A stretch of 64,000 nucleotides of DNA from Annulohypoxylon bovei var. microspora (lineage: Eukaryota; Ascomycota; Sordariomycetes; Xylariales; Hypoxylaceae), in the NCBI GenBank assembly GCA_022836615.1, contig MU405242.1, positions 62,001 to 126,000 on the forward strand, written 5' to 3'. Each line of letters opens with the position of its first letter. Within the stretch, counting starts at the first letter, position 1. The position numbers and the translations under genes were made by a program. This document shows positions 33,358 to 46,534 of the stretch, piece after piece. The notes under the pieces were generated by a model that saw only the letters and a program-made list of their open reading frames with translations, was not told the origin of the DNA and searched no databases.

Positions 33358-36300
33358 ACAGCTTGACCGACTCGCCCTTGCTCATGTCTAATTGCCGGGT
33401 CAACCTTGACGGTCAGTGTCGGAAGGGATGCCACGATGTTTGCCTGCGAGATCAGAGCAGTGAGAACGTAATTAATGGTTTGCTCAACCATGTTTGTCCT
33501 CTTCAGGCTAGCATGTACCCTCTACAAGCACAGCTGGTCGAGTTGAATTCAAAGGTTATCTCCAGCGACCCAAGTACTTGGCACGGTAAAGAAATGGTCC
33601 TTTAAGAATGAGAGGGATCAGATGGTATGGTGGGTAAGACTGAATCTCTCGGCACTTACCGGGCCTCGGCGAAGCAAATAAAAGGAATCCCCGCCCTTCT
33701 AGAGCCAGTAGCAGTGGTGGGAGGGAAATGAAGGGGCACGTAAGGAGGGAGTTGGCAAAAAGATAGCATTTAGCTTGAGGGAATTTGGGCATGCTAAGCG
33801 CGTCAGATATAGTAAGCTTTCCGGTGAGAATCTACACATATGTATGATGCCAAGACCGGAAATGCAGGACGATGGCAGTCAAGTGTCCACGCGTTGCGGG
33901 AGGGCTCACTTTATTTTTCGCCACTCGAGATCTCTTTCCGCCGCGGAAACTCGGGGCACGATGCGACGCAGCCCAGCGAGGCTAGACCTAGGAAGTCGGA
34001 TATGAGAAGCATGAATAATGGTGGTGTATAGTAGCGCGATTGGGTGAGTTGGTTGCCTAACTTCTCCTTTCGGAGCTCGCTCGACCACTCCCTCGTTGAG
34101 GGTGGAAGAGAAGACGGATACGCGGCCCCCAACTTAACCAGTATCAACCAACGGCTGGTTGACAACGTGCGCCAAGGTCATATCGCTATCCCATCAAGTT
34201 GTGGCGGGTCTGTCACTCATGCATTGGTAGGTTCCGGATCCGCGATGGCGGGTCCTGCCCAAAGTTTTCGTCCTTAGCATCTCGAGATTGCGACTATGAG
34301 TTGCAGGAAACGTAGGCTTCCAATAAATAACCGAGCAGATTTACCAATTGGACTTGCGAATCAATGCGAGACGCAATAATTCAGGCTTTCCCCCCTCCTC
34401 CTTCGACGACCCTGACGACGATCTGTAAAAGAAGAAGATCCACAAAAGCTTAATTGGACCGCGCACCAATTAGCATGAGTAATGGAAATCTTTGTACCGT
34501 ATACATACGTGCTTGATTAGGAGGTGTGAGGTACAGTAGAGAAAGAATGGAGAAGACCCGCGGGTGGTATCTTACCTGCATACCCTATGTAGAACACCAC
34601 TCATATGCAAGGTAATGCCTAGTGAGAAGTTATTGCTTATCCCATAGCACTCTTCCCGGCCGTACTGTCCGCCGCGCTGCTGATACCTGGCGTGTCTTTA
34701 AATCTGACAGCGACGAAAAAGGAGAGTAATGCATCTTGTTGGACCTTCAACGACACGGCTAAAGTCGCAAGGAGCTGACCGATGTAGTTGTCTTAACTGG
34801 TAGGTATGTAAGGATGTTTAACTCGTTGGAGAACATAAACTCGACCGGTGAAGAGAATCTTGACTAGATTAGTGCACTTGCATTGTGATTCGATGCGACC
34901 AGAAACTTATAACCTGCTTGAGTCTAGGTACACATGTATGTAGGTGTATACTGTAATAGTTATGAGAGAATATACATTATGCGAGACTTAATATTAGAGG
35001 TCGGAAGAGGAAACGCCACGGCTTTCCTCATAGGCATTGTTTACGAAGACCGGGATTTGTTCAATGATGAAGAATGGAAGAAAGAAAAAAAGAAAAGAAA
35101 AATTAACTCAACTGTCTCGGACGCCGAAATTCATTTGAGTTTGGAGAATTAAAGTTGGCAATCAATGGGTAGTAGATGCCTTATTATCGTCCTAGGTAGG
35201 TAAGTACTACTTGAGGCAGGCAAAGCAACTACGTAAACGTAATAGCCTACATATGAATATGTAGAGAGATAGGTACCTAGGTAGTTGGGAAAGTACGATA
35301 CCGCAGTGCGAATCGTTGCATCGAACCTCATGTAAATGTCTCCGTTTTTACTTGGGTACATACCTGAGAATTCCGTATCCAACCGTATCCAGACAATTAC
35401 CTAATTTAGCGATTAAGCATGATATCCGATATCTCGCGTACTTACCTAGATGCACCCATATCTGGGTAGGTATGCAACATACCTAATATACTGCCTAAAA
35501 GTAGAAACACCGTTAGGATAAGCTACTGGAGTTGAAAGTCAAAAGTTCTATTAGCTCTAGCCTCTCTAGCGGGTGGTCTAGGCAGTCTAGGCAGGTACAT
35601 CAAGTGTGGGGTTTCCATCTATTAAGTTCCACTGTTAACTTAATACTGATACCAAGGATCTACCTCAAATCGCGTGCGGATGCTAGGACCCTAGCTCGCC
35701 CAGACTCCAGAACAACTACCCCTGCTCGGCTAACCTTGTACCACTGCACCGCCTGAACCCCGGCTGAAAGCTGCCGCGGCCTTGTGTCCTGTCCGGCCTA
35801 CGACGCTCCCTATCGTGGGTGTCATGCTTTTAGTGCAACCTAGCTCCCGTTGTGGGGCCTTGAGGCTTTGTAAGTCCAATTTGAACGACCTCCCAACTTG
35901 ATCGAGATAAGTAATGACCTGCTAGCCGTCGAGTAAAAAAAGAGAAAAAAGAAAAACTCATGCCACGCATCTCATCTGTGCCAAGTCCTTCTTCACCGTT
36001 GAACCCCAATGTAGGGATAGCCATTGGCCTAGTTCATGGTCCCCCTTCGTTGCTAGCTTTCCAACTACCTACCTAAGTAGACCAAGTCGTTTTTTTCCCG
36101 GCTCTAATTAATATCTATCTTCTATTGGTCATCACTTGTTAGTGGAGTCATGCGCGGGGAAAAAAAGCTGGTTTCCTTGCTTCGATAGTTAGGCATGCAC
36201 TAATCCGCTGTCCCGCAAGACAAGGGATCCCATTCCGGTAGTCGAGAGAAGCAAAATAGAAAGGAAGCTATGTTGTATCTTTCGATCAAGAAGCTACGGG

Positions 36301-37077
36301 AAGGCAATTCCGAGTGCGTGAGCACTACCAGTAGGAAGATAGAACGCCTTTTAGCCTTGCGCCCCGAGCTAGATCCTGCTCTTCCTCGTTTCAGGCCAAA
36401 TGCTCTCTCCATCATAGTCGACTCGCGCGGCTCGCAAACACACATTCCACCCGAAGCGTCCCTCAACCACACCGAGACAGGAGAAGGCGAGTTGCAACAA
36501 GTTAGTCTCACCAGGAGGACTCGGACAACAAGCGAAAGCAGTTGCCGAGTTGGGGAAGATAAAAATCAGATACCCTTATAAACCCGTCTTTCCCAACGCC
36601 GCCCATGAATTTTTTTTACGTAGTCTTCGTCAAGTTTGAAGGCAGATGAATGAAAGTCGCTTATCCTTCGTTTCTCAAACCCTCTCGAAAACACCGTAAA
36701 AGCATCGCACCAGGGTATCCTTTCCATTATCCCACCAGATAGAACCCATGTTTTGTAGTATATCCGGCTGCAACCGTCAGGTCGTAGTTCATTCTTCGTA
36801 TATTTCTCACCCCGTTCCAGATTTTCCATGCAGACTCTCGCCCAGATATTCTTTCCCCGCTATATCCCATACGCCGCCTGTCCCCGCATCCAGCCTTAAG
36901 ACACGGGGGATACCAAAAATCCAGAAAAAAACAATAAATATGCTTTTCATCTTCGATGGCCATGTTGGATGCAGGTACAAATCGAGGACAAGTAGTTAGA
37001 AGCTACTAAGTGAATATGCCATGTAGATGGGCCAATATATGGCCGGAGTACAAATACTATCTCAAATGCGACCTCTC

Positions 37078-39707
37078 TCACCCAGATTGGGGGAGCATGG
37101 TTGGCATGGTTGGATAATATCCCGCAGAAGTCGGCTTTCCCTCGAATCGGCTGCAACTTCGAGGGTAGTAGGCATTTCCGGCAGTGTAGAAGGGGCTCGG
37201 AAGAGGTCCATCGTACTCGTGCTTCACTTTTGAAGTCGTCGGGTCTACCGCCGCTGGCGCCGGGTGCACCAGGTTCTCCGGCTCGCTTCGGTGATGAGAA
37301 AACATCTCAATTCCTTGTCTCGCATCGGTACCCTCGTAGATCGTTCCGGGATAGTATTGGTATTCCTTCGTGTTATCGATGGCCTTCGCCTCCTCTGCTG
37401 GTATAATCGGATCCATCGGCATTTCGTGATGGCGCGTCGTCCCATAATGTCCCGATCGCGGATCGTATCCTCCACTGCTGCCGTACGCGTTCGAGAGCAG
37501 CGAAGATCCACCCGCACCATAGTCTGAACCTAGAACCTGAGACCCCGAGTAACCTCCCATCCCGCTTGATCCGCCGGGTCCGCTACTAGTGCTTCCGCGT
37601 CGCTCTGTTTGATAATGTCCAGGTGAGCGGCCACGCACAATCATCTTCGCAGATTTGCGTTGCGCGATCTTCATAAATTGATCTTGCGCTTGGTTTCCCA
37701 CGTCGGCGTACAACTCAACAACCAAATGGTAATACTGTTGTGCTGCTCGTCGCTTGCCATTGTTGGCAGTTGCTTGCTTGAATTGGATCCTTTCAAACGT
37801 ATGCTCGCTCGGGTACGATCCCTGTGGAGTCTGTCCGTAACCACTTTCGTACAAAGGCCTTGATCCACCAGGTATGTTGTGGTGGTCTTGATAAAGCAGC
37901 GGGTGCGGCGTCTGCTGCGGCTGCTTGGGCGTCAGCCTTACCTTCTCTGGTTTCTGTACTGGCCCCTTGTCTCTCTTAGGCGTATGCTGCACTAAGTCGA
38001 TGGTATGCGAGTCGCTGTCCGATACCACTGCAGAAATGCTCATCGCGAATCCGAATACTTGATACGAAGTTGATGATCCGTTAGGGGCGTACTGCATCGT
38101 CGTGTTAGGATAGTAAGGCGACAGGCTGTACGAGCAGATGCAGGAGAAATAATTTCTCCTGTAACATGTCCAATCCCCCTCTGACATGAAGAAGCCCTTA
38201 TCGATGGTTCCATGGATGTCGATCTTGATAGGCGTTCCCGAGTCACTGTAAACCAGCTGACCGTTTGTGGTCATTGGCATCAATGGGGGAATGTGCGTTC
38301 CCGCAGACTTGCCATACTGGCTGGCGTCCATCCTGACCGGACTCGTGAAACTGATACTAGGACTTGGAGTTGGCGACAGAGGATGGCGTCGCAAAGGCGC
38401 TGCGAAAGAAGGCGATCTCGTGTGCTCCGTTGCTCTTCCGAAGGACGGCCTCGCTCCGGAATAGAGATCTCTTACGTTGTATGCTGGATTTGGTAACGCA
38501 GCCGACCGGTTGGCATGTGCCATGCCCGTAGATGAAGTGCTACTACAACAGCAGTAAGTAGGGCAAGAGCTAGAGGATTTGGAGGCCGATGTGTTATTAC
38601 ACACTAGAGGGGGCTTGGATGGGTGTGCAACTTACTTAGAGCTCAGGCGCGATGGCCTGACGTCGATCCCAGAGAAGATCTGTGAGGCTGGAGAATAGAA
38701 AGATCCGGTATCAGGGGAGTACCCCGTGGTAGTGTTGTTAAGTAGAGGCGCAGAAAAGCCGCCGAGTACAGAAGGCGGCTGAGGAGGGGTTTCTATCGTT
38801 AGGGAAGAGATATTCGAATCTTGGGTATATCTGGACCAGGCATCAGCAGGGATTTTGGCAAATAGAACCTCGTGTACGAGGCTCCAGACAAGCTAGCGAA
38901 AATTGCTTGTATCGCAGTTCCATGCCCAAGTGTCCAAGTGCGACCAAAAAAGGTGGTACTGACAACAACCTTCGCGTACCACAGGGGGGGAGCGGATACA
39001 GGATCGGGAACTACAAAAAACCACGCCACATAGCGGCGAACAGCGGAAGAGTCACAGGCTTTTTGTGTAGCTACAACAGCCACCCATGCAGCTCGTGTGC
39101 CCGCGCCTATGGCGAGCGAGAGAGATTTACAGGCGGTGCTAGCAGGTGCAGATTCTAACGTAGGTAGGTTATCTTGGGGGGGCACGCTAGCAAGGCGATC
39201 GAAGCAGCCTGACCGGCATACCTCCATGAGTGCCCAAGTGTCGTCGTTTCGTTGAAGAAACGAAACGCGCGTGAAGGGTGGGAAAGCATGTGGTGACGAG
39301 ACAAGACAGCGGAATAAAATATAATAAAAATTAAAACAATGGGGGGGTGAGACGAGGGGAAATTCTGCTTCAATGCCTTTTCTTTTTTCTTTTTCTTTTT
39401 TTTCTTTCTTTTTCTTGGTCCTCCTCAGTGACGAAGGGCAAGGGACAGCTGCTCACCTCATATCACCAGTAGCCGGGATGTCGAGATATTCCAACCCAGG
39501 GCAGGAAGGCGGCGAAGGCTCAAAGTCCTGCTAGAAGGACGAAAATTGTCAGTAACGTAAGCTGTGATGGCTGGGTATTTAGCATAGCGGTGACGGGTCT
39601 AATTAATAGAACAAGAGGCCCATTGGGTGTGTGAGTTGCAGTCATTACCGGGCTTTGGGCATTGCCGGCGGGAAATTGAAAAGGGCTCGAGAGTTTGTGA
39701 GCAGTCC
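37078..39707 (-). CDS. vib-1: VIB-1/XprG-type NDT80 transcription factor, 5' end unresolved
   Basis: The exons seen are 39649-39707, 39457-39530, 38636-38830 and 37078-38539 (about 596 residues plus an unlocated start). All phases join; introns are 118, 626 and 96 nt. Near the N-terminus are FEPSPPSCPGLEYLDIPATG and TIETPPQPPSVLGGFSAPLL, and the product ends at a TAA-type stop near 37078. The NDT80/PhoG DNA-binding fold spans roughly residues 200-400, with NGQLVYSDSGTPIKIDIHG, GDWTCYRRNYFSC, RRAAQQYYHLVVELYADVG and RKSAKMIVRGRSPGHY. Members control secreted proteases, cellulase response and heterokaryon-incompatibility death in moulds; the nucleus is the site of action. The C-terminal ~190 residues are Gly/Ser/Tyr-rich and likely an activation region. 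The exon with the ATG must lie above 39707, as the frame is closed by TAA just before the first acceptor. Confidence 0.92.
39245..39267. other. Hairpin in the long vib-1 intron
   Basis: CGTTTCGTT at 39245-39253 pairs perfectly with AACGAAACG at 39259-39267 across a 5-nt loop. It lies in the 626-nt intron, downstream (minus strand) of a purine-rich tract at about 39417-39375. Confidence 0.8.
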
Positions 39708-42106
39708 CTGTAGAGGATCGGAAAGAATGTTAGCATACGAGATTTATCTGTACTGAATTGCTAACATGAAAATCTTGTTAGGACTTGAGAGACTTGGAAC
39801 TTGGGAGAGGCTTGCAAAGTATTGTAACATGAAGTAGGTGTTGTAAGTATTAAGTTGTAAGTGTGGAGGTACTTAAAGCGTATGATAGCTGGTTGGGTAC
39901 ATAGGCGGACGGTTTAGTTAGGTAGATGGCTATGTGTGATGCAAGTAGTGGGTGTGTGTGAGTTGTGTCGAGTTGCGTGAGTGCGTGAGCAAGTGATTAG
40001 AATGATGCGTCAGTGAAGGTGGAAAGAATGGCACGGTGTTTGCTCCCCGGCTACTTCCAGTTCAGTGTCAGGAAGGTACCTTGTCATTCCGTGCGTTGCA
40101 CTGTGGTACCGCTGCCTAGAATGCAAGATACTTAGATGGGCTGACTGGGAAGGTACCTTAGGATCGAAGTACCTAAACTAAGTACTTTCTAAGGTCCGCA
40201 GGGAAGTGGCTGCCGGGATCTAGAATCAGGACTGTGGGTGTTGTGGGTAGGTAGATGGTAGATACCTAAGTACCTACCTACCCAAAGGAAGGCACAGGTA
40301 AAGGAGGGTAGAGGGTAGAGATTTCCTCCCGGGGGGTACCACACTAGAAGACCCGGAGGCGTTTTTTGTACGACGTAGGAAACCGGGGATGATTAATTCT
40401 TTTTTCATCCAATGTGACAAGCCCTTCTTCTGATTCGCAGAGCTATCGAAGAGCAACTAAACTATTAGAGGGGCAACATTTAAAAAGGCCATCAAAGTAC
40501 TGCGACTTTTCAGCCCGTCCCGCTTCCTCTCCTCTTCCTTTTTTTTTTTTCTTTTTTTTAATTCTCCTTTTTTCCGGCCCTCTATCTTCATTGAAGATGT
40601 TGTGGAGGAATGGATTACAAATTTGTAAGCAGAGGGGGAAGAGAAAAATTGACAAAAGATTGATTCTGTATTTATTCGAGTATGTGCGTGTGAGAGTGGC
40701 TTCGAATGTATAAGTGTTTAAGATACGGATTGGGATGAAGGTGCTTGCGCGCGTTTATGTGTTTGTGTGTACGCGGGCGCGTATGTGGGCTTGTGCTTAG
40801 TGCGCGTGCATACGGAAAGAGAACGACATCTTCGAGATTGAACTGACTGACCTTGGGTGGCCTGCTTCTTACTTCGATCTCAAGGCTTCAGCAAGCCTGC
40901 AAGAGCTGCCTTGGGACCTTTATCTCCGACTCCCTCAGCATCAACGATGCATGGCCCATTTCATCCAATTGGCTTTCCTTAATTAAAAGCGCCCTCACAC
41001 AGACCGATTCGGCGAAAGCGGATTTTCTCGACTTGTCTTCTTTTTTTTCTTCCCTCGATGGGACTTAAGATAGGTACCTAGGTATGAGGATACGGGAGAG
41101 CAATAGGAAAAGACACGAGGATGCATAGATGAATGTAATGGGCGGGTGGGTAGATGAATGAATGAATGAATTAATGAGTGTATGTATATATCATGGTAAA
41201 TACCTTGGGGTTCAGTTGTTGATTCATTCGAGGAGCCTCTCTGTTAGAAGAGAGGCGTGGTTCATTCGGCCGAAAAGTGGCTGACGGTACCAATAGAACT
41301 GGCGACGGGGGATTCGAAGACGGGTCGTGGATTAGCTGTTCCAGCAACGGTCATTAGTTCCGTATTCTTTGCAGGGTTCCTTAAAAGAGAATAAACTGAA
41401 TGTAACGGCTTCGCTTCAACAGCCAAGCTAACTTTTATCCACTAATAAGGCTTTTCCCGTCAAGACTGAACGTCTCAGTTGGATCTGCTCTGAGACTTCG
41501 ACAAGTACCCATAAGTAGGCACCCAAGAGATATGACATCTTAAATAAGATGATCTATAGGCATGGTCCTTATGTTCTTGGTATTTTTTCTTATGTTTTTC
41601 CTCCACTTTTTACATTTTATGTGTACGTATCGACTACCCAACTTCCGGCTTCGATCGGTAGTAGATATGTACCATGGTAGGTGTTGATGAGGTAAGTAAT
41701 TGATGTATGTCAATCTCAAGAGGTAGGGTAGGGTTAGGGAGTGGGCTCGCTGCTTGCAGATGAGAGGTCCAGGGGCCAGGATGTACACCGACCTTTGGAT
41801 AGTCCACTGTAACCATCGGTGCCAAGTGATTGATGGCTCTGCAAATACATACACCGTCATGCAGCAAATAATTAACCTAGACAGTTCGATCTCTCTGTCA
41901 GCAGCTTTCACCCCTCAACAAGCAATGAGAACAACATGGTCAGCATTGAAGAGTAAAATCGAGAGATAATAGACACAGTAAAAGTAAAATCATAGAAAAT
42001 GGATTAATTGTGCAGGGTTAGCCAAGGTGTAGAAGCTCCATGCTTCATCTCGCAGAACCAACCATGCAACAGAGAAATCGAGCCGCACCGAGATGGGCTG
42101 AGCAGT

Positions 42107-42126
42107 GTCGAGTCGAGTCGAGTCGA
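42107..42126. repeat. Microsatellite (GTCGA) x 4
   Basis: Four perfect 5-bp units upstream of nothing recognisable. Confidence 0.93.
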
Positions 42127-45100
42127 ATCAGGGTCAAGTACTAGGTAGACACCCAAGTATCAGATTCGTCGACGAGTCGAGCTGAATCAGCCGTATGCTA
42201 CCTTTTGGCACCGGTGAAGTCGTCATCACCCTCCGTCTGCCTATTTCTATGCGTGTCTGCTTCTCCGTACGCGAGGTAGGTATTTCTAGTTCCGCGATCT
42301 TGGCGCAGGCCGTTGGTCTTGTCTGAATCGCGATCTCGTGCGTGGCGCCTGCACAATATCCCGACAATGGCAGAAATGAAACTAGGTACCTACTCTCCCT
42401 ATCGGAAGGGGGCGCTAACATGCGAATATCTATATGCTAAACGAATCGAAAGGAAGCCCTGGAATTGTGTGTCAGCGCTGCCTTCTTTGCTGCAGACTTT
42501 TGATGCAATCTAATTGATCAACATGGTGGAGGCTAAATGCACACCAACTTGCCTACCGCCATCTTGGGTCGATGGCGCCGTGTCTATCAATTTGGAACAG
42601 AGCACGGGATGGCAGTTGAATGACACCTTATGGACGCCATTGAACGGTCCCATGGGATACGTCGTAACAATCAGCCTCCAAAAACGTCAATAATCCAGCA
42701 TACCTTATTCTTTTATCTGCAATAAGCCTTGCGTTGTCTCTAAATCAGACCCCGTGTCGTCGCTTGCTAGGCATCTGAATCGTGTAGCCGACTTGTAATT
42801 TCTACCGGCGAGGTTTACTTTGGGTTGCTCTTTTCGAATCAGCGTAAAGGGGTTCGGGATGGTCGTGCGAGGTCTCTTGAGAAGTGCCAAATTAGGTGGA
42901 TAATATAGATGCGGTCAGATTCGGGATGGAAGAGAATCTATATATCTTCACAAAGCTCGTCTTGAAACTTGATGCGGTGGCTTCAAATCGTAAGATAGCA
43001 TATACTGCGCAGGCTTAAAGGGGCTTGTGAAAAGAGACAAAAGGGTAGTGCCACAAGGTAGTGCATACGGGTGAAGTCAACTTCTTCAAGCTCCCAGCAA
43101 AAGAAAATCCCATATATCGGTCTGACTGCGGTGCTTGAAGATTCAGGATCAGGAGATAGATTTTTGATAGGACTGGTGGATAGGCGAAGTGGGTATTGTC
43201 TATTCCCGCTTAGGACTGGGCAAGGTGATAGTGGTAGTAATGGTAGTGCAAGCTGGGGGACTTTTGAGACAGTGACTATTAGGTTTATCTGTAGATTTTG
43301 CGGAGAGCTCGAGGCACATTCGGTCTTTTTTATTATTAGCGGCTGGCGTGTAGCTCCTAGATTTTCGCGATGGCCGGCGGGCTGCGCGGTGATGTATGAG
43401 CTGGACAAGGTAGTTGGGTGTAGCCCTATGTGCCCAGCCAAAGAATTCAACAGATGAGTATCTACGCGGGATAGGCAGCACAGGCTGTGCCTGACATCAG
43501 CGTTGGCATCAAGGTGGAGTGTGTCAAGCGAGGTCAAGTGAAGATTCTGCCAAATTAGACACAAGGCACCTGGGCAACTTAGCTCCATCTTTCTTCTATA
43601 ACAATCAAGGCAAGAAGCCGTTCGAGTTGCAGGGCTTATGCTTCAAATTGTTTTAGTTTCTCCAGCCTCAACACCAAACAAGTCCTGGGGCGTGGCCACA
43701 GACCCCAAATATGCTCGGTACTGTAATTAGTATTCCTGAAATTAGAACGGCCAGCCTCCTCCTAAAAGGAGGCATGGTATCACCTTAGTTACATGCCGAA
43801 AAGTTACATACAGGTAGGCTCCGCGCTACTAGTTAGAGAGGTAACTCTCCTTTCCTTTGCTGGGATTTGCTATCAACTACTTCCGAAAAGCTTCTTTGAG
43901 ATCTCAGAGGACAGGATGAAGTAAAATAAGAGCACCGAGACTTTGGGAACTCGTTGAAGAGGAACTCCGTTCCCCTATGCATCATTGCTGCACGTACCCT
44001 GCCGTAAGTGCCTCTACGAGACGCCACAAACACCTTCTGGTAATTGGTAAGGGACCTACTTGGCCGAGTTGTGGTCTAGTCTTCGGGAAACTGCATGACA
44101 AGTCTACAACCGTTTGGTCGGCTCTGGATTTGGTCCTCGCCACTTTTAGTTAGGAGGGACCTGATCATCTAGTATCGCTGCCGGGATCCTTATTCATTTT
44201 AATGTAATAAAAAATAGCATCTAACATCTAAGGCTTCTTTTTTTTGCCCAGGTATGTTAATTTATATGCTTCTCTTGTAGCATATAAAGAGATCGAAAGC
44301 TATCAACCGTTGTGTTAAGCCCTCGATAATTTTAAAACGTTGCTTTACGAAACGCTATACTCTTTTTTTCTACGGCAACCCGAACCTCCTGATAAGTGGA
44401 TCGTATTAAGACTGAATGATCTGCATGCGTGACTTTCCACAAGCTATAAATGCTATGATACATACCTATGTACCTAGGTAGGTAGGTACCTAGTCTAACT
44501 CTCGGCTTTATCTTGTTGGCATATGGCCTTTCCCACGAGTTCTGCTGCAACAATGGCCCTAACGAACCCTCGGCAGCATCCGACTAAGAGCGACAAGGCT
44601 TGTCTACACAATTCTAGTAGCTCAGCCTAACACCTGCCGGGTTGGATGTGCAAGGTACGTGCGTAGCAGCAGATCATCTGAAGCCACGATCTTAAATGTT
44701 TCAGGCGACAGAGGTCTTGAGATTAACCTAGGTAGGTAATAAGGAAACGACACGTGAAGAATAGAGTTCCCATCAACTAGGTCGACCGAGCGCGTGCTCT
44801 CTAACGATAAGACCAAGTCAAAATGTGAGCTCAAACTTCTGACAGCTCAACCGAGACTAGGAATATCCAGAAACTTCGATGTCCCGCTTTGTTATTGATT
44901 GCATCGCATTTCCAAACTGGAAACCGAACAACCGAACACTACAACTATGACCTGATTTAAAGCTCGAGTTGAGCGTCTACCGGGATAGTAAAAGGAAAGA
45001 GGTAGGTACCGTCAATATCACTTGGTCGGTGATTGTCTACACGCCGTGAAATGGTCGACCAATAATTTTCTCCTATTACCCGAGGTTTCTAAGCTGGGAC

Positions 45101-46518
45101 CGGGAACGAAAATTGTTGGCTAGGTCGAACTGCCCAAGTGATGAAGCTAAGGATATCCCCTAGCTAACTGCCAGAAACGAGAACAAGTAGGATTGTCTTC
45201 ATCGTGTCTCTCCTCATGCAGAACTATTAATATACCTACCTAACATAGTTTTGTGGAAAGTGGGACTTATACGCCTCTTCTGTTCTTCCAATCCGTACTT
45301 GTTGATGCGAGTTCCCGTTGGTTTGATGGACTGCATGGTATTCTACCAAGATAACTTCCCCCACATATCAAGCTTGGGTGTGTAACACTATGAACTGTTT
45401 TAATCGTCGCTCACTTCCAATTGGTAAAGATAAAAAGAAAAATATTATTTAAAACTAGGTCAAAACGTGCGATAAAATACTTGACTAGTTAACATATTTT
45501 AAATTATGTATATATAAAATTCAAAGAATAATGCGTCTTAATTTAACCGGATGAAGTTAATAAAATATCAAATGGTAAAACTTATTATGGGAGGTTAATT
45601 ATGATATTAAGCTTATGTAATTTTTAATGTTGATCCGTTGAACTTGCTGCGATGGTCGGCATGCCGAAGTCAGCATGGTGGATTGGGTCGTAATATTTGA
45701 TTTCATACAACATTTAAGGGTTCAATTTGTATCCGGATCGGGCCGCAAGTTCTGATATGCCTTTACTCGTTAATCTAGAATATTGCTGCAGCAATCTTTC
45801 TCTGTCATGTCAATGCACATCATGATCTACAAGACGCAGCAGTGCCACGTTTGGCACACTTAGACATAGCAGTAGCGAGAAGCCATGCTTTGCCCAAAAC
45901 ATCTTATTTTGAACCAAATAGGTACACAAGGGTTGCGCAAGCCGAACAAGTAGTGCCCACGCGGCGATTCTAGATCTTGTACGAGGTGACCACTCACTGA
46001 CAGTTCAAGGCGCCCAAGAAAACCCCCAAGACGCCATCAATTCTATCATATGTATGTACAGCATATAAGCATGTATATACTTTCTCTATTTCTCTTTTTA
46101 TCGCTCTATATATCTCTCCTTCTCAAAAAAACAAAAAGACTTTAACTTGGTTTCGTTACGTTGTATCCTTAGCCCCTGAAGTCCTTCTTTTGATTGCCTG
46201 CCAACCACTCATGTAGGTAGTCTCCTCCTCCTACACCTTAGATAATACCTTTAATCAGTAGGAGTTGAGGATGTCAGCGATCAAGCCTTTCGGTGGCGGC
46301 GGCATTTGATACATCCATAGTATGCATGTCACCAAGCAGCAGCAGAAGCAGGGGTAACACATGGTAACGGGCAAGGTAACAAGAGCATGCTTAGCCAGGT
46401 GACCTACGGGATTTTCTGGGGTAAAGAGACTGTCTTAAAGCATTTCAATTCTCAGTAGAAGAGATGCAAGACATTCTAAACGCGAAAGTAGTACTTCTTT
46501 GAGCAAGGTCCATACGTC

Positions 46519-46534
46519 TATGTATGTATGTATG
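46519..46534. repeat. Microsatellite (TATG)n
   Basis: About four 4-bp units, close to a TAGGTATG motif. A similar run is at 24602-24618. Confidence 0.85.

Larger units (their letters stand above)
28732..37077. other. 8.3-kb stretch without a recognisable gene
   Basis: Overlapping short ORFs on all frames, none with a domain, consistent codon use or splice structure. The best fragment is minus strand 30280-30110 (about 55 codons including QKPDKGSCQETVGYCG), too short to call. Simple repeats are at 32119-32150 and 33331-33357. TAGGTA/TACCTA motifs recur (for example 30377, 32035, 32205, 35195, 35270, 36060). It may contain untranslated RNA or regulatory DNA that I cannot recognise. Confidence 0.5.

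Noticed and set aside
38799..39227. 142-codon minus-strand ORF near the 5' part of vib-1
   Set aside because: It lies within the 626-nt intron, overlaps exon C in the wrong frame and has no family resemblance.
42983..43588. 201-codon minus-strand ORF overlapping a 128-codon plus-strand ORF
   Set aside because: Composition looks random, no domain or splice signal, and an ORF of this size is not surprising in this much DNA.
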